From assembly GCF_900141805.1 (NCBI RefSeq), contig NZ_FQYN01000005.1, positions 62,001 to 126,000 of the forward strand: DNA of 64,000 nt. The letters are read 5' to 3'. A program made the translations under genes and the position numbers. The notes below the pieces were generated by a model. It saw nothing but the letters and a program-made list of their open reading frames with translations, was not told the origin of the DNA and did not search any database. How positions within the stretch are numbered: position 1 is the stretch's first letter; every line of letters begins with the position of its first letter. This DNA comes from Hymenobacter daecheongensis DSM 21074 (GTDB lineage: Bacteria; Bacteroidota; Bacteroidia; Cytophagales; Hymenobacteraceae). Shown piece by piece: positions 54,585 through 63,696 of this stretch.

Positions 54585-56045
54585 TCAGCTGGTCGGCTGT
54601 GCCAGATGTCGGCTTCTGCCCAAGTCCTGCTCAGAACCAACCGCCTCGCCGGCCAAAAACCGCTGATACCAGCGCCCGGACTCCTTTATTGTGCGCTGCT
54701 GGGTGTCGAAATCGATGCCGACCAGGCCGAAGCGGGGCTCGTAGCCTTCGGCCCACTCAAAATTATCGGTAAAGGACCAAGCGAAGTAGCCTTCCACGGG
54801 TACGCCCTCGCGCCGGGCACGCAGTACCTGCCCGATGGCGGCCCGCAGATACGCCCGCCGCTCAGGATCGATGATGCGGCCGGCCGTGGGGGCTGCATCC
54901 GGGAAAGCCGCGCCGTTTTCCGTTATCAACAGCCGCGGGGCGTTAGGGTAGGCGCTGAACTGCTTCAGCATATAATACAGGCTCTCCGGGTAGACCTCCC
55001 ATCCCATTTGGGTATAAGGCACCCCGCGCTGTTTGGCCCCTACCAGCGAGGCCCAGGCCAGCGGCACGTAGGGCGAGTAGCGCACCACCTCGCGGGTGTA
55101 GTTCTGGACGCCCAGAAAATCGAAGCTGAAGGGTAGCCGGTCCTCGTCGCCGGGGCGGTGGTAGCGGTAGAGCCAACTGAGCAGCGGCACATCGGCCACG
55201 GGGTAGCCCAGGCCGAGGGCAGGCTCCAAGAAGAGACGGTTGAGTAATGCATCGGCGCGGCGGGTGGCCCGCACGTCGCGGGGCAGTGCGGGTCGCCAAG
55301 GCGTGAGGTAGGAGCAGGAAAAGGTGGTGCCAATCTGGGCCGTGGCCGGCAGCGCGGCCCGCAAAGCCCGCCCCCCTTCGGCCTGGGCCAGCGCGGCGTG
55401 GTGAATGGCGGCTAGAAACCCGCCCAGGCTGCGCTTGCCGGGCGCGTGCAGGCCCAGCAATTGCCCGGCTCCCACAAATACCATCGGCTCGTTCAGCACC
55501 ATCCAGTGCTGCACCCGGTCGCCGAGGCGGGCGGCCACGCGCTGGGCATAGTCGCTGAACCAGCCCACCACGTCGCGGTTGGTCCAGCCGCCGCGCTGCT
55601 GCAGGGCGGCCGGCAAATCCCAGTGGTAGAGCGTGAGCCAGGGCGTGATACCGCGCTCCAGGCAGCCATCAACCAGGCGGTCATAAAAGTCGAGGCCGGC
55701 CGCATTCACGGCCCCTACCCCATTTGGCACTACCCGCGACCAAGCCACCGAAAAGCGAAAATCCGGGATACCCATTTGGTGCAGCAAATTCAGGTCGCGG
55801 GGCCAGCGGTGGTAGAAGTCGCAGGCGATGCGGGCAGTTTCGCCGCGGCGGATGCGGCCGGGGCGCTGCACGAACTCGTCCCAGATGCTGGGGCCTTTGC
55901 CATGCTGGTTCCAGGCACCTTCGGTCTGGTAGGCCGCGGCCGAAACGCCCCAGCGGAAGTCGGGTCCGAAGTCGGCGCGGGAAAAGGCGGGAGGGCTGGT
56001 GGGCGGAAAGAAGGCGGCCGGCAGGTCCGGGGCTAGATCAGGCAT
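54585..56045 (-). CDS. Glycoside hydrolase family 1 beta-glucosidase-like protein
   Basis: The 486-residue protein is a GH1 TIM barrel with acid/base Glu in VLNEPM (E186) and nucleophile in ITENGA (E376). N-terminal FRWGVSAAAYQTEGAW and WSFTDNFEW near the C-terminus are family hallmarks. It likely cleaves beta-glucosides or beta-galactosides in the cytoplasm. There is no signal peptide. ATG 56045 (MPDLAP) is used; the N-terminal ~25 residues are Pro-rich and precede the fold. It starts 46 nt from the glycosyltransferase gene's stop on the same strand. Confidence 0.94.
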   Translation of the reverse strand: MPDLAPDLPAAFFPPTSPPAFSRADFGPDFRWGVSAAAYQTEGAWNQHGKGPSIWDEFVQRPGRIRRGETARIACDFYHRWPRDLNLLHQMGIPDFRFSVAWSRVVPNGVGAVNAAGLDFYDRLVDGCLERGITPWLTLYHWDLPAALQQRGGWTNRDVVGWFSDYAQRVAARLGDRVQHWMVLNEPMVFVGAGQLLGLHAPGKRSLGGFLAAIHHAALAQAEGGRALRAALPATAQIGTTFSCSYLTPWRPALPRDVRATRRADALLNRLFLEPALGLGYPVADVPLLSWLYRYHRPGDEDRLPFSFDFLGVQNYTREVVRYSPYVPLAWASLVGAKQRGVPYTQMGWEVYPESLYYMLKQFSAYPNAPRLLITENGAAFPDAAPTAGRIIDPERRAYLRAAIGQVLRARREGVPVEGYFAWSFTDNFEWAEGYEPRFGLVGIDFDTQQRTIKESGRWYQRFLAGEAVGSEQDLGRSRHLAQPTS

Positions 56046-56091
56046 TTGGGAAGAACGGATTATTAGGGGCAGATGGCGGTACGTAGCCCGG

Positions 56092-57102
56092 CTACCGGGC
56101 CAGCACGGGCAGCTGTTCGAGCAGCAACTTCCCGATAACGGCCGCCGTTTCATCCGGATAGCTCACCGGCACCGGCCGGCCGGACTGCAGCCAGTCGTCG
56201 AGGCCGGCCAGGTGGCGGTCTTTGAGGCCCTTCGCCACCGGCACGCCCATGCGAGCCAGCGCGGCGGCATTGCAGGCCTGCTCATACTGGTTCTTCATCG
56301 GAATCACCAACAGCTTCTTGCCCAGATACAAGGCCTCGGCGGGGGTTTCGAAGCCGGCCCCGCACAGCACGCCGGCACTGTGGGCGAGACTTTCGGTGAA
56401 GGCGGCCCCGCTCACGGGCCGCACCCGCACGTTGCCGTGTTCCGACTCCTGCCGGCTGTGCTTGGAAAACACCTCCCAGCGCGTGGCGGCACTCAGATAG
56501 CGGAGGCGGCGCACCAGCGTTTCCTCATCGAAGGAAGGCAGGTATACGGTATAGTGGCCGTCGTTGCGCGGGGTGAGTTGGCGCACCTGCTGCCGGATGA
56601 CGGGGGTATGGATGCCGGGCTCGTAGCATTCGAAGTGAAAGCCGTAGCGGGCCGTGGCGGGCGCATAGTGGCGCAGCACGGCCCGCCCGATCAGGTCGTC
56701 GTGCCGGGGGCGCGGGGCGTAGTCGCTCAGCACGGCGCTCTGGTGGCTCAGGGCCACGCAGGGCACATTGCGCAGCTGGCAGGCCCAGGCCGAAACGGGC
56801 TCGAAGTCGCTGATGACCAAATCGTAGCTTTCGACCGGCATCTGGCGCACTTCGCGCAGGAAAGCCGCCGAATTGAGCTGCCAGAAGGTTTTGACGAAGT
56901 TCACCCCGCCCTTTTTACCGAAGATAAACCCCATGCCGTGGCAGCGGTGCTGCACCGCGAAGGGCAGCTCAATATCGGCCGGGGGGCCGCTTATCAGAAC
57001 ATCGAGGCGGCTGGCGTGCTGTTGCAACAGGGGAACTATATCGAGGGCGCGGCTGAGGTGGCCGTTGCCGGTGCCCTGAATGGCGTAGAGAATGCGGGGC
57101 AT
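56092..57102 (-). CDS. Glycosyltransferase (GT-B, MJ1255-like)
   Basis: The 336-residue protein starts MPRILYAIQGTGNGHLSRAL, the N-terminal GT-B nucleotide-sugar motif of the MJ1255/UDP-GlcNAc-transferase-like family (TGxGHLSR). The C-terminal half has CGAGFETPAEALYLGKKLLV and PMKNQYEQACNAAAL, matching the donor-binding site. It has no membrane segment. Acceptor and sugar are unknown. It ends close to the GH1 gene and follows the LpxH-like gene by 20 nt, suggesting a shared envelope/glycolipid operon. Confidence 0.9.
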   Translation of the reverse strand: MPRILYAIQGTGNGHLSRALDIVPLLQQHASRLDVLISGPPADIELPFAVQHRCHGMGFIFGKKGGVNFVKTFWQLNSAAFLREVRQMPVESYDLVISDFEPVSAWACQLRNVPCVALSHQSAVLSDYAPRPRHDDLIGRAVLRHYAPATARYGFHFECYEPGIHTPVIRQQVRQLTPRNDGHYTVYLPSFDEETLVRRLRYLSAATRWEVFSKHSRQESEHGNVRVRPVSGAAFTESLAHSAGVLCGAGFETPAEALYLGKKLLVIPMKNQYEQACNAAALARMGVPVAKGLKDRHLAGLDDWLQSGRPVPVSYPDETAAVIGKLLLEQLPVLAR

Positions 57103-57122
57103 CAGATAAAGTTAGGCCGCGG

Positions 57123-58007
57123 TCAGGCGGGGGTATTCAGCTTGAACTCGACCAGCAACCCGCTGAGCAGGTCGGCCACGGGCATATCGGCGGCTTGGTC
57201 GCCGGCATCCGTTTCCGTCTCGGCGGGCTGCTGCATGCGCGGGTCGTCGGCGTAGCGGTAGAGCTGCCAGCCGGTGGCGGCCGAATACTCCAGCGCGGTC
57301 AGGTTTTCGACCCAGTCGCCGGAATTCAGGTACACCACCTCGCCCTCGGGCGTGGTCACGGTTTTGATTTCGGGGTGATGAATGTGCCCACAGGCCACGT
57401 AGCGGTAGCCGTTGTCGACGGCAATGCGGGCGGCGGTCTGCTCGAAGCCGCTGATCAGGTTCACCGCGCCCTTCACCCGGTTCTTCACCGCCTTGGATAG
57501 CGCCACGCGGGGCCGGCCGAGCTTTTGGAGCAGGAAATTGACGACGCGGTTGATCAGAATAAGCAGATCGTAGCCGTGGGCCCCGAGCCGGGCCAGCCAG
57601 CGCGAGTGCTGCATGGTCACGTCGAACACGTCGCCGTGAAACAGCCAGGCCTTGCCCTCGGGCAGCTCCAGCACCAGCTTGTTGTCGATGCGGAAGTTGC
57701 CCAGGCGGGTGCCGGCAAACTTGCGCAGCAGCTCGTCGTGGTTGCCGGTGAGGTAATGAATTTTGGTGCCTTTGGCGGCCAGCCCGGCCAGGTAGCGCAC
57801 CACGCGCATGTGGGCAGCAGGCCAGTAGCTCTTGCTGAACTGCCAGATGTCCACGATGTCGCCGTTGAGCACCAGTACGGCGGGCCGCACGCTCTTCAGG
57901 TAGCGCAGCAGCTCGGCCGCGTGGCAGCCGTAGGTGCCCAGGTGCACGTCGGACACGACGACGACCTCTACTTTCCGGCGGCGGGGCCGTTTCTTTGCTT
58001 CACTCAT
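57123..58007 (-). CDS. UDP-2,3-diacylglucosamine diphosphatase-like metallophosphatase
   Basis: The 294-residue protein is a calcineurin-like phosphoesterase with motifs DVHLG (D20, H22), NGDIVD (D50), TGNHDE (N89, H90, D91) and CGHIHHPE near residues 211-218. These resemble LpxH-type lipid A enzymes, and the DSVHLG/YGCHAAELLRYL start fits an LpxH2-like subclass. A C-terminal extension of ~40 residues (AETETDAGDQAAD) is acidic. It shares ATGA with the upstream small gene (58004-58007). Confidence 0.88.
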   Translation of the reverse strand: MSEAKKRPRRRKVEVVVVSDVHLGTYGCHAAELLRYLKSVRPAVLVLNGDIVDIWQFSKSYWPAAHMRVVRYLAGLAAKGTKIHYLTGNHDELLRKFAGTRLGNFRIDNKLVLELPEGKAWLFHGDVFDVTMQHSRWLARLGAHGYDLLILINRVVNFLLQKLGRPRVALSKAVKNRVKGAVNLISGFEQTAARIAVDNGYRYVACGHIHHPEIKTVTTPEGEVVYLNSGDWVENLTALEYSAATGWQLYRYADDPRMQQPAETETDAGDQAADMPVADLLSGLLVEFKLNTPA

Positions 58008-58213
58008 CCAAGGGCGGGGTTTGCGGCAAGGCGCGGCCGGCGGCGCGGGCGGGTGGGCCGGGTCTGGCGCTCATCGCCGCCCAGCCGAAACGGCGACCAC
58101 AGCCCCGCCGCCGAGTGGCCCACGAAAGCCAGCAGCAGCGCGAGCTGAAACAGCCTGTAGGCTAGCCACCGCACGCAGCGGCGCAAGAAGGGAACCGTAA
58201 CGGGAGCGGGCAT
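58004..58213 (-). CDS. Small membrane protein
   Basis: A 69-residue frame from ATG 58213 with one hydrophobic helix (about residues 13-33, LAYRLFQLALLLAFVGHSAA) and an Arg-rich C-terminus. Its stop overlaps the next start as ATGA, which argues for real, coupled translation. No homologue is recognised. An upstream ATG at 58240 would add nine residues. Confidence is moderate because no other coding evidence is available. Confidence 0.5.
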   Translation of the reverse strand: MPAPVTVPFLRRCVRWLAYRLFQLALLLAFVGHSAAGLWSPFRLGGDERQTRPTRPRRRPRLAANPALG

Positions 58214-58389
58214 ACCATCAGACCGTTTAAGCCATTTCAAAGGTCGCGCTCCGGTATGATGCCGGCGTTACGGCCGCGTTATGCCTGTGTCAAGTTTTAC
58301 CGGCCACTTATTTTGCCGCGCCCGCCGGCCGCCGCCGCATTCCGGCACAGCATTTGAGCGCGGGCCGCCGCTGCTAAGCCCTGTCTGCG

Positions 58390-58397
58390 TACCTTTG
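58390..58397 (+). promoter_or_regulatory. -7 element upstream of the 58445 gene
   Basis: TACCTTTG matches TAnnTTTG, giving a leader of about 40 nt to ATG 58445. No -33 TTG lies at normal spacing. Confidence 0.5.
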
Positions 58398-58444
58398 GGG
58401 TGCCGCGGCCCAGCCGCCGCGTCTCCTCTACCCATTTCTGTTTG

Positions 58445-58996
58445 ATGAAAAAGATTCTACTGCTCTTCACGCTGCTGTCTTCGCTGGCGGCTTCTGCCCA
58501 AATGATTACGCCCGAGCGCAAGCGCTACATGCGGCCCAAGAAAGACGAAGAGTGCGCCCTGGTTCAGAACGTGACGAAAAACACCGACGAGGACTCACAG
58601 AAGGACGCGACCATGACCCGCGTGGCCTACCGCCCCTACGCCGAGATGCTCACCGCCATCGACGCGCAGCGTGAGATGAACCGCTGGGCCGACAGCACCT
58701 ACCAGCGTCGCCTGCGCACGCTGCCCCCCGGCGGCGAGCTGACCGTAACCATGTACCGGCGCGGGGCCCAGAACGCCGACCCTTCTTTCCTCTCGCTCTC
58801 GGCCAAGGATAAGGACGGCAAGGAGGTTTTTGCCCAGACCCTCACGCCCGGCACCGGCCGCTTCTGGAATCAGGACCAGTACAAGAGCGTGCGCAGCATT
58901 CCATTTGTTAAAACGGAAGCACCCCAGCCTCTCACGCTCATCATCACCGATTCAAAGCTGAAGCAGAGCTTTGAATACGTGATTAACGTGCAGTAA
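58445..58996 (+). CDS. Secreted protein of unknown function
   Basis: The 183-residue protein has a signal peptide (MKKILLLFTLLSSLAASAQ). The mature part has PPGGELTVTMYRRGAQNADP and a C-terminal beta region (PLTLIITDSKLKQSFEYVIN) that looks like a small beta-sandwich or adhesin-type domain. I do not recognise it. It probably resides in the periplasm or outside the cell. It is monocistronic, with a hairpin at 59031-59079 downstream. Confidence 0.7.
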   Translation: MKKILLLFTLLSSLAASAQMITPERKRYMRPKKDEECALVQNVTKNTDEDSQKDATMTRVAYRPYAEMLTAIDAQREMNRWADSTYQRRLRTLPPGGELTVTMYRRGAQNADPSFLSLSAKDKDGKEVFAQTLTPGTGRFWNQDQYKSVRSIPFVKTEAPQPLTLIITDSKLKQSFEYVINVQ

Positions 58997-59030
58997 CTAC
59001 CGTTTTTCGCGGTTTTTCGCCTCCCACACG

Positions 59031-59090
59031 CTACCGCAAAGCCGAAACCGGGCTCAGGCTTGGTTCAGCTTTGCGGTAGTTGGGTTTTTA
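59031..59090. terminator. Hairpin between convergent genes
   Basis: CTACCGCAAAGC (59031-59042) pairs with GCTTTGCGGTAG (59068-59079), with partial pairing continuing inwards, followed by TTTTTA at 59085-59090. It may end transcription of the 58445 gene and of the opposing NUDIX gene. Confidence 0.72.
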
Positions 59091-59112
59091 CAAATGGTAA
59101 AACCCTTCAACT

Positions 59113-59628
59113 CTAGTGGCGCAGCCGCTCCCACTGCACCACGATGAGCGTTTTGGCATCCTGCCAGGCTTCCGTAGCCAGCTCGGCCCGCGTGAGGGGC
59201 ACTATCGCCAGCTGCTCGTGCTCGTCGGCCACACCGCCCCCGACTCCGGTCTGGCGGCTAACTTCGGCGCGGTAGAGAAAGAACTTCTCGGCGCTGTTGC
59301 CGGGCGAAGGGAAGCAGTCGGTGATGTGCGTAAGCTGGTCTACTTCGTAGCCCAGCTCCTCCCGGATTTCGCGGCACAGGGCAGCTTCGGGGCTCTCATC
59401 GGTCGGGTCGAGCATGCCGGCCGGTATTTCCAGCATTTCCGATTCGGGGCCCACCCGAAACTGGCGCACGAAGAGGTAGCGCTGCTTTTGGGTGTCGAAT
59501 ACGAGGGCGGCCACGGCCTGGCCGGGCTCAAACCGCTCCCGCTTCAGCTGCTCTGGGCCATCCTGCACCAGAAGTTGGCTAAGTTTGTAGTGCCCGTCGT
59601 AGAGAATCTGGCGGTGGGTGACGTTCAT
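59113..59628 (-). CDS. NUDIX hydrolase (ADP-sugar pyrophosphatase-like)
   Basis: The 171-residue protein has a Nudix box starting at G71 (GMLDPTDESPEAALCREIRE) and ending REIREELG (86-93). The gap between the first Gly and the first Glu is one residue longer than the classic GX5E. It resembles ADP-ribose or GDP-mannose pyrophosphatases, with VFDTQKQRYLFVRQFRVGP as substrate-binding region. It likely hydrolyses nucleotide sugars in the cytoplasm. ATG 59628 is preferred; 59658 would add ten basic residues. Confidence 0.88.
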   Translation of the reverse strand: MNVTHRQILYDGHYKLSQLLVQDGPEQLKRERFEPGQAVAALVFDTQKQRYLFVRQFRVGPESEMLEIPAGMLDPTDESPEAALCREIREELGYEVDQLTHITDCFPSPGNSAEKFFLYRAEVSRQTGVGGGVADEHEQLAIVPLTRAELATEAWQDAKTLIVVQWERLRH

Positions 59629-59851
59629 GCGCGGTCCGGGTTGGAAATACTTTTTCAAAAATGGAGCGTAAAGCCTCCGGTATTCTGTTGAGCTTATACG
59701 CTTGCTGATCTTTTCGGCTTCGCGCCCCTACTCGTTTCGGGCCTTTTTTCCTTTTCATTTTCCGCACACCGCAGCCTGCTTTCTTTAAAAAAGGCTGCAA
59801 TCGGCCGTTTCAACCTGTGCCGCGGCCTTTTTTTCTCCCATTTTCCTTCTG

Positions 59852-61264
59852 ATGACGTTCGACGAACTCAATCTAATTCCGCCCATCCTGCGTGCCCTGC
59901 ACGAGGAAGGCTACACCACCCCCACTCCCATTCAGGAACAAGCCATTCCGCACGTGCTCGACGGCCGCGACCTGCTGGGCGTGGCCCAGACGGGCACCGG
60001 CAAAACGGCCGCCTTCACCGTTCCCATTCTCCAGATTCTGAGCCAGACGGCCAAGCTGGAAAACCATTCGCACTCCCGCATCCGCTGCATGGTGCTCACG
60101 CCCACCCGCGAGTTGGCCATTCAGATCGGGGAAAGCATTGCCGCCTACGGCCGCCATTTGCCCATTCGCCACACCGTCATTTTCGGCGGCGTGGGCCAGA
60201 CGCCGCAGGTAAGCGCGCTGAAGCGCGGCGTGGAAATCCTCATTGCCACCCCCGGCCGCCTGCTCGACCTGATGAACCAGGGCTTCGTGGATCTGCGCCA
60301 CATCGAAGTATTCGTGCTCGATGAGGCCGACCGCATGCTGGACATGGGTTTCATCAACGACATCAAGCGCATCCTGCCCAAGCTGCCGGCCTCGCGCCAG
60401 ACGCTGTTTTTCTCGGCTACCATGCCCGGCATCATTCAGGAGCTGGCCGGCTCTATTCTGAAGCCGAACCCGGTGAAGGTGGCCGTCACGCCCGTGTCGA
60501 GCACCGCCGATACCATTACCCAGTCGGTATACATGGTGCCCAAAAACGACAAGCCTGAGCTGCTGGAGCACATCCTGCAGGACAAGGCCATCAAGCGCGT
60601 GCTGGTCTTTACCCGCACCAAGCACGGGGCCGATAAAGTGGTAAAAACGCTGGCCAAAGGCAACATCCCGGCCGAGGCCATCCACGGCAACAAGTCGCAG
60701 AATCACCGCCAGCGGGCGCTGTCGAACTTCAAGGCCGGCAGCACCCGCGTGCTGGTGGCCACCGACATTGCCGCCCGCGGCATTGATGTGGACGAACTGA
60801 CCCACGTAATCAACTACGAAGTACCGAACGAGCCCGAAACCTACGTGCACCGCATCGGCCGCACCGGCCGCGCCGGCGCCGATGGCAAGGCTCTCACCTT
60901 CTGCGACGAAGAGGAGCGCGCCTACGTGCAGGACATCCAGAAGCTGATCCGGAAGCAGATTCCGGTGGTTTCCGACCATCCGTATTTCAGCCCCTTCGTG
61001 CCGCCCGTGCCCCTCACCGGCGGCCCGCCCATTCAGCGCCCCAAGGGCCCTGCTGGCCGCCCGGCCCGCCCAGGTCGGGGTGGCGATGCCCGCCCGCCCC
61101 GCGCGGAAGGTGGTGCCCGCCAGGGCTCCGGCGGCCGTAGCGAGTCGCGCCCGACTGGTGGCGGCCGCCCTTCGGGTGGTGCGCGCCCGGCCGGCGAGCG
61201 TGCGGCCGGTGGCAGCGGGGGCGGTCAGCCCCGGCGGCCGTACCGTGGCAATAGCGGCCGCTAA
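59852..61264 (+). CDS. DEAD-box RNA helicase
   Basis: The 470-residue helicase has the Q motif, Walker A AQTGTGKT (45-52), DEAD (157-160), SAT (188-190) and [10 protein letters not shown] in its C-terminal RecA domain. After about residue 385 a low-complexity Gly/Arg/Pro tail (RGG-like, with [13 protein letters not shown]) may bind RNA. It could be RhlE/CsdA-like and help ribosome assembly or cold growth. The upstream leader (59690-59851) is T-rich with small hairpins and could be cold-responsive, but this is only a suggestion. Confidence 0.95.
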   Translation: MTFDELNLIPPILRALHEEGYTTPTPIQEQAIPHVLDGRDLLGVAQTGTGKTAAFTVPILQILSQTAKLENHSHSRIRCMVLTPTRELAIQIGESIAAYGRHLPIRHTVIFGGVGQTPQVSALKRGVEILIATPGRLLDLMNQGFVDLRHIEVFVLDEADRMLDMGFINDIKRILPKLPASRQTLFFSATMPGIIQELAGSILKPNPVKVAVTPVSSTADTITQSVYMVPKNDKPELLEHILQDKAIKRVLVFTRTKHGADKVVKTLAKGNIPAEAIHGNKSQNHRQRALSNFKAGSTRVLVATDIAARGIDVDELTHVINYEVPNEPETYVHRIGRTGRAGADGKALTFCDEEERAYVQDIQKLIRKQIPVVSDHPYFSPFVPPVPLTGGPPIQRPKGPAGRPARPGRGGDARPPRAEGGARQGSGGRSESRPTGGGRPSGGARPAGERAAGGSGGGQPRRPYRGNSGR

Positions 61265-61293
61265 CGGCTGCTGCCTGCCCGTTCTTTTTCATG

Positions 61294-61326
61294 AAAAACG
61301 CCCGGTCCTGCGACCGGGCGTTTTTT
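61294..61326 (+). terminator. Terminator of the helicase gene
   Basis: AAAAACGCCCGGTC (61294-61307) pairs with GACCGGGCGTTTTT (61312-61325) around a CTGC loop, with Ts to 61326. Confidence 0.94.
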
Positions 61327-61461
61327 GTTTGGGCGTTTTGGCAACGAAAGCCGGCTGGTTTTTCGCTCAACTGCTTCACTGCCTGAAACAAAACCGGGGC
61401 TCTGCCACTTATCAGCCCGGTATTTTTCCTCCACGCCCGATTTTCCCGAAGCTCGTTTTGT

Positions 61462-61938
61462 ATGGCTAAGAGCACTCTTCCCGTCATTCAGGCCCTGCGC
61501 GATACGGCGCAGCGCCTCGCCTCGCAGGCTCCCTACCAGTGGGGCCACATGGGCAGCTGCAACTGCGGCCACCTAGCCCAGACCATCACGCACCTTACCA
61601 AAGCCGAAATCCACGCCCGCGCCATGCAGCGCTACGGCGACTGGGAGCGGCAGCTCACCGACTACTGCCCCACCAGCGGGTTGCCCATCGATGAAACTAT
61701 TGACGAGATGCTGGCCCTGGGCTTCACCCGCGCCGATTTGGCCCACCTGGAGCGCCTCTCTGATGCCACCATCCGGGCAGTCATTCCCTTCGAGCGCCGC
61801 AACGCTCTGCGCCACAACCAGCGCAATGATGTGGTTCTCTATCTCCGCACTTGGGCCGATTTGCTCGAAACTCCACTCCTGGCCAGCATTCAACTGCCTG
61901 ACCTGACCGCCGCGCCCCGGCTGCAGCCCGTCCGATAG
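61462..61938 (+). CDS. Conserved hypothetical protein
   Basis: This 158-residue protein has QWGHMGSCNCGHLAQTIT with two close cysteines and histidines (about residues 26-43) that could bind a metal, and DYCPTSGLPIDETIDEML further on. I recall similar uncharacterised proteins in Bacteroidota. No signal peptide or membrane segment. It is monocistronic, with a terminator at 61977-62016. Confidence 0.68.
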   Translation: MAKSTLPVIQALRDTAQRLASQAPYQWGHMGSCNCGHLAQTITHLTKAEIHARAMQRYGDWERQLTDYCPTSGLPIDETIDEMLALGFTRADLAHLERLSDATIRAVIPFERRNALRHNQRNDVVLYLRTWADLLETPLLASIQLPDLTAAPRLQPVR

Positions 61939-61976
61939 CGCCTACCAGCGCTTGCTATTCAGCCATCCACGCACAA

Positions 61977-62016
61977 CAAAGCCCCACCTGACTTATGTCG
62001 GGTGGGGCTTTGCTTT
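61977..62016. terminator. Bidirectional hairpin terminator
   Basis: CAAAGCCCCACC (61977-61988) and GGTGGGGCTTTG (62001-62012) form a perfect 12-bp stem. It lies between the convergent genes ending at 61938 and 62067, with CTTT beyond. Confidence 0.88.
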
Positions 62017-62066
62017 ATGATGCGGCGGCAGTCCCGATCTGGGTGAGCTGCCAGCGGGGTCAGATG

Positions 62067-62231
62067 CTAATTATTGCTTCGCTGGGCAGCGCGGTACTCA
62101 GCGGCCCGATGGTTACGCTTATAAGCGGCATCGGCGTTGGGGTCTTTCTCAGCGTCGGGAGCTTGCTCGCAGGACGAGAGGAACAGGGAAGCACTGGCGG
62201 CAAGAAGAAGGAGCAGACGAGACTTTTTCAT
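62067..62231 (-). CDS. Small lipoprotein
   Basis: A 54-residue product with a lipoprotein signal (SRLLLLLAASASLFLSSC, lipobox LSSC) and a short charged tail (ADAAYKRNHRAAEYRAAQRS). It probably anchors to a membrane. The ATG at 62231 follows a TACCTTTG -7 element by 4 nt. No function is known; such tiny lipoproteins occur in Bacteroidota. Confidence 0.65.
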   Translation of the reverse strand: MKKSRLLLLLAASASLFLSSCEQAPDAEKDPNADAAYKRNHRAAEYRAAQRSNN

Positions 62232-62235
62232 GGCC

Positions 62236-62266
62236 CAAAGGTAAGCACCGCCCCCAAAACTGCCAA
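62236..62266 (-). promoter_or_regulatory. Promoter of small lipoprotein gene
   Basis: On the minus strand, TTG (62266-62264), 20 nt, then TACCTTTG (62243-62236), a full -33/-7 match that ends 4 nt before the ATG. The transcript would be leaderless or nearly so. Confidence 0.7.
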
Positions 62267-62269
62267 GCT

Positions 62270-63012
62270 TTATCCGAGTTAACCTAACCGCCTTTTTGCG
62301 GCTGCTTTGGCCCTGCCATTGCCCCACCTTATCGTGCTGTTTTTGACAGATACATTTGTTACATCAAACTCTCCAAGTGGAGTATCTGCGATGTTACGCC
62401 CAAGCCGGCAGAAGTTAGCAATCGTATCCAAGGTACTTATAGGGTCCCGGTTTATTCGCCGATGGCCGCTGCCGGGAGCACCCGTTTCGCCTCATGGTAC
62501 AGCCGCCAGAACGAACTGCCTAATGGCTAACCTTATTAGCGCCTGACCCGACCTAAATTATTGAATTTTTCAGAGAGCAAGCCATGTCAATCACCTTAGC
62601 AAGGAAAGCGTTTTGCAAATTTTACCGAAGCAGCAGTTACGAACACACATTTTTATAACATACAAAGTATTTCTAACCATGGACAAAAGGGCTGTTTCAG
62701 ACAAACTTTTACTTCAATACTATTACTTCAAATCACTGGAAAATAGAAACTTGTAAATACACTTAATCAAATTTCACACCGATCATAACCGGATTTATTT
62801 ATTATAACTATGTCAATGACAAACCAACCATAAAACCTCTATCATTATGCTTCACAAGTTGCTAACGCAGCTTATCAGAGGCCTCGACAAGGTCGAATCT
62901 GCCAAATTGTATCAATCAGCCGAATAGCATTTTAAGTACTGGCTGGCTGCCAGATAAGAAGGGGCACTACAGGCCTACGGCAATGCCACATATTAAGAGT
63001 GCCTAAAAGCGC
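62270..63012. other. AT-rich gene-poor region
   Basis: After 62330 the GC content drops sharply compared with the rest of the window. Only very short frames occur, for example MDKRAVSDKLLLQYYYFKSL (from about 62679) and MLHKLLTQLIRGLDKVES (62847-62927, 26 residues). A frame with several stops continues downstream of the latter. No recognisable gene is seen; it may be a decayed insertion. TACATTTG occurs at 62352-62359 on the + strand without a clear gene behind it. Confidence 0.5.
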
Positions 63013-63597
63013 TTATTCGGGACGATAATCCGCAAATGTGCCGTCCTGGTAGAAGATGACGATGCGGCGGATTGCTTTGTCGGGTTGGCTCAGCGAGGTA
63101 GCCAGGGACAGCGCCGAAGCGGCGGCCTCGGCAATGGCAGGCGTAGCCGCCGGGGTTGGCATCGAGGTTGGCGTGGCAGCTAAAACGGGCTCGTCGGCGG
63201 GTGTGGGAATGCTTTCCAGCGCGGGCGGCGTGGCAGTATTTCCCAGCGTGTCGGCGGGAGCGGCGGTGGCGGCGGGAGCGGGCCGGGGGGGCGTGACACG
63301 GGCGCGCTTGGGAGCAGCGGCATCAGTGGGCTTATTTTGGGGCGCTGCGGGGCTCAATAGCGCCTCCTGCAGCGTGGGTGGACCACTGACAGCCGTCATC
63401 TCGCCAAGACCACTGAGCAGCCACGGCAACGACAAATCAGGGAAAGCCGCGATGATCTTCTGCACTACCTCCAGGCTGGGCTTGTTGCGGCCGCTCAGAA
63501 TATGGCTTACAATGGGCCGGGCCACGCCAATAGCATCCGCAAACTGGGTAGGAGTCAGCCCACGGGCCTGGAGAATGTTGCGAATGCGCTCAACCAT
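63013..63597 (-). CDS. XRE-family helix-turn-helix regulator
   Basis: The 194-residue protein has an N-terminal HTH (residues 1-65: MVERIRNILQARGLTPTQFA, then WLLSGLGEMT), an Ala/Pro/Thr-rich linker (~70-160) and a C-terminal RIVIFYQDGTFADYRPE. It has the same HTH layout and WLLxGxGxM end as the regulator at 15119. Such proteins are often phage-type repressors or single-component regulators. A palindrome over its own promoter (63606-63627) suits autoregulation. Confidence 0.8.
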   Translation of the reverse strand: MVERIRNILQARGLTPTQFADAIGVARPIVSHILSGRNKPSLEVVQKIIAAFPDLSLPWLLSGLGEMTAVSGPPTLQEALLSPAAPQNKPTDAAAPKRARVTPPRPAPAATAAPADTLGNTATPPALESIPTPADEPVLAATPTSMPTPAATPAIAEAAASALSLATSLSQPDKAIRRIVIFYQDGTFADYRPE

Positions 63598-63605
63598 ACC
63601 TGAAA

Positions 63606-63627
63606 GTACATTTATTTACAAATGTAC
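63606..63627 (-). promoter_or_regulatory. Promoter/operator palindrome of xre gene
   Basis: GTACATTT (63606-63613) and AAATGTAC (63620-63627) form an inverted repeat. On the minus strand it includes TACATTTG (63626-63619), a -7 element. The regulator would block its own promoter by binding here. Confidence 0.55.
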
Positions 63628-63696
63628 CTTGTTTTTAACTTCATCCGCTTCGGGTATGATACTGGTGTCTGTTTTTACACACTGGTTTCTCCTATT

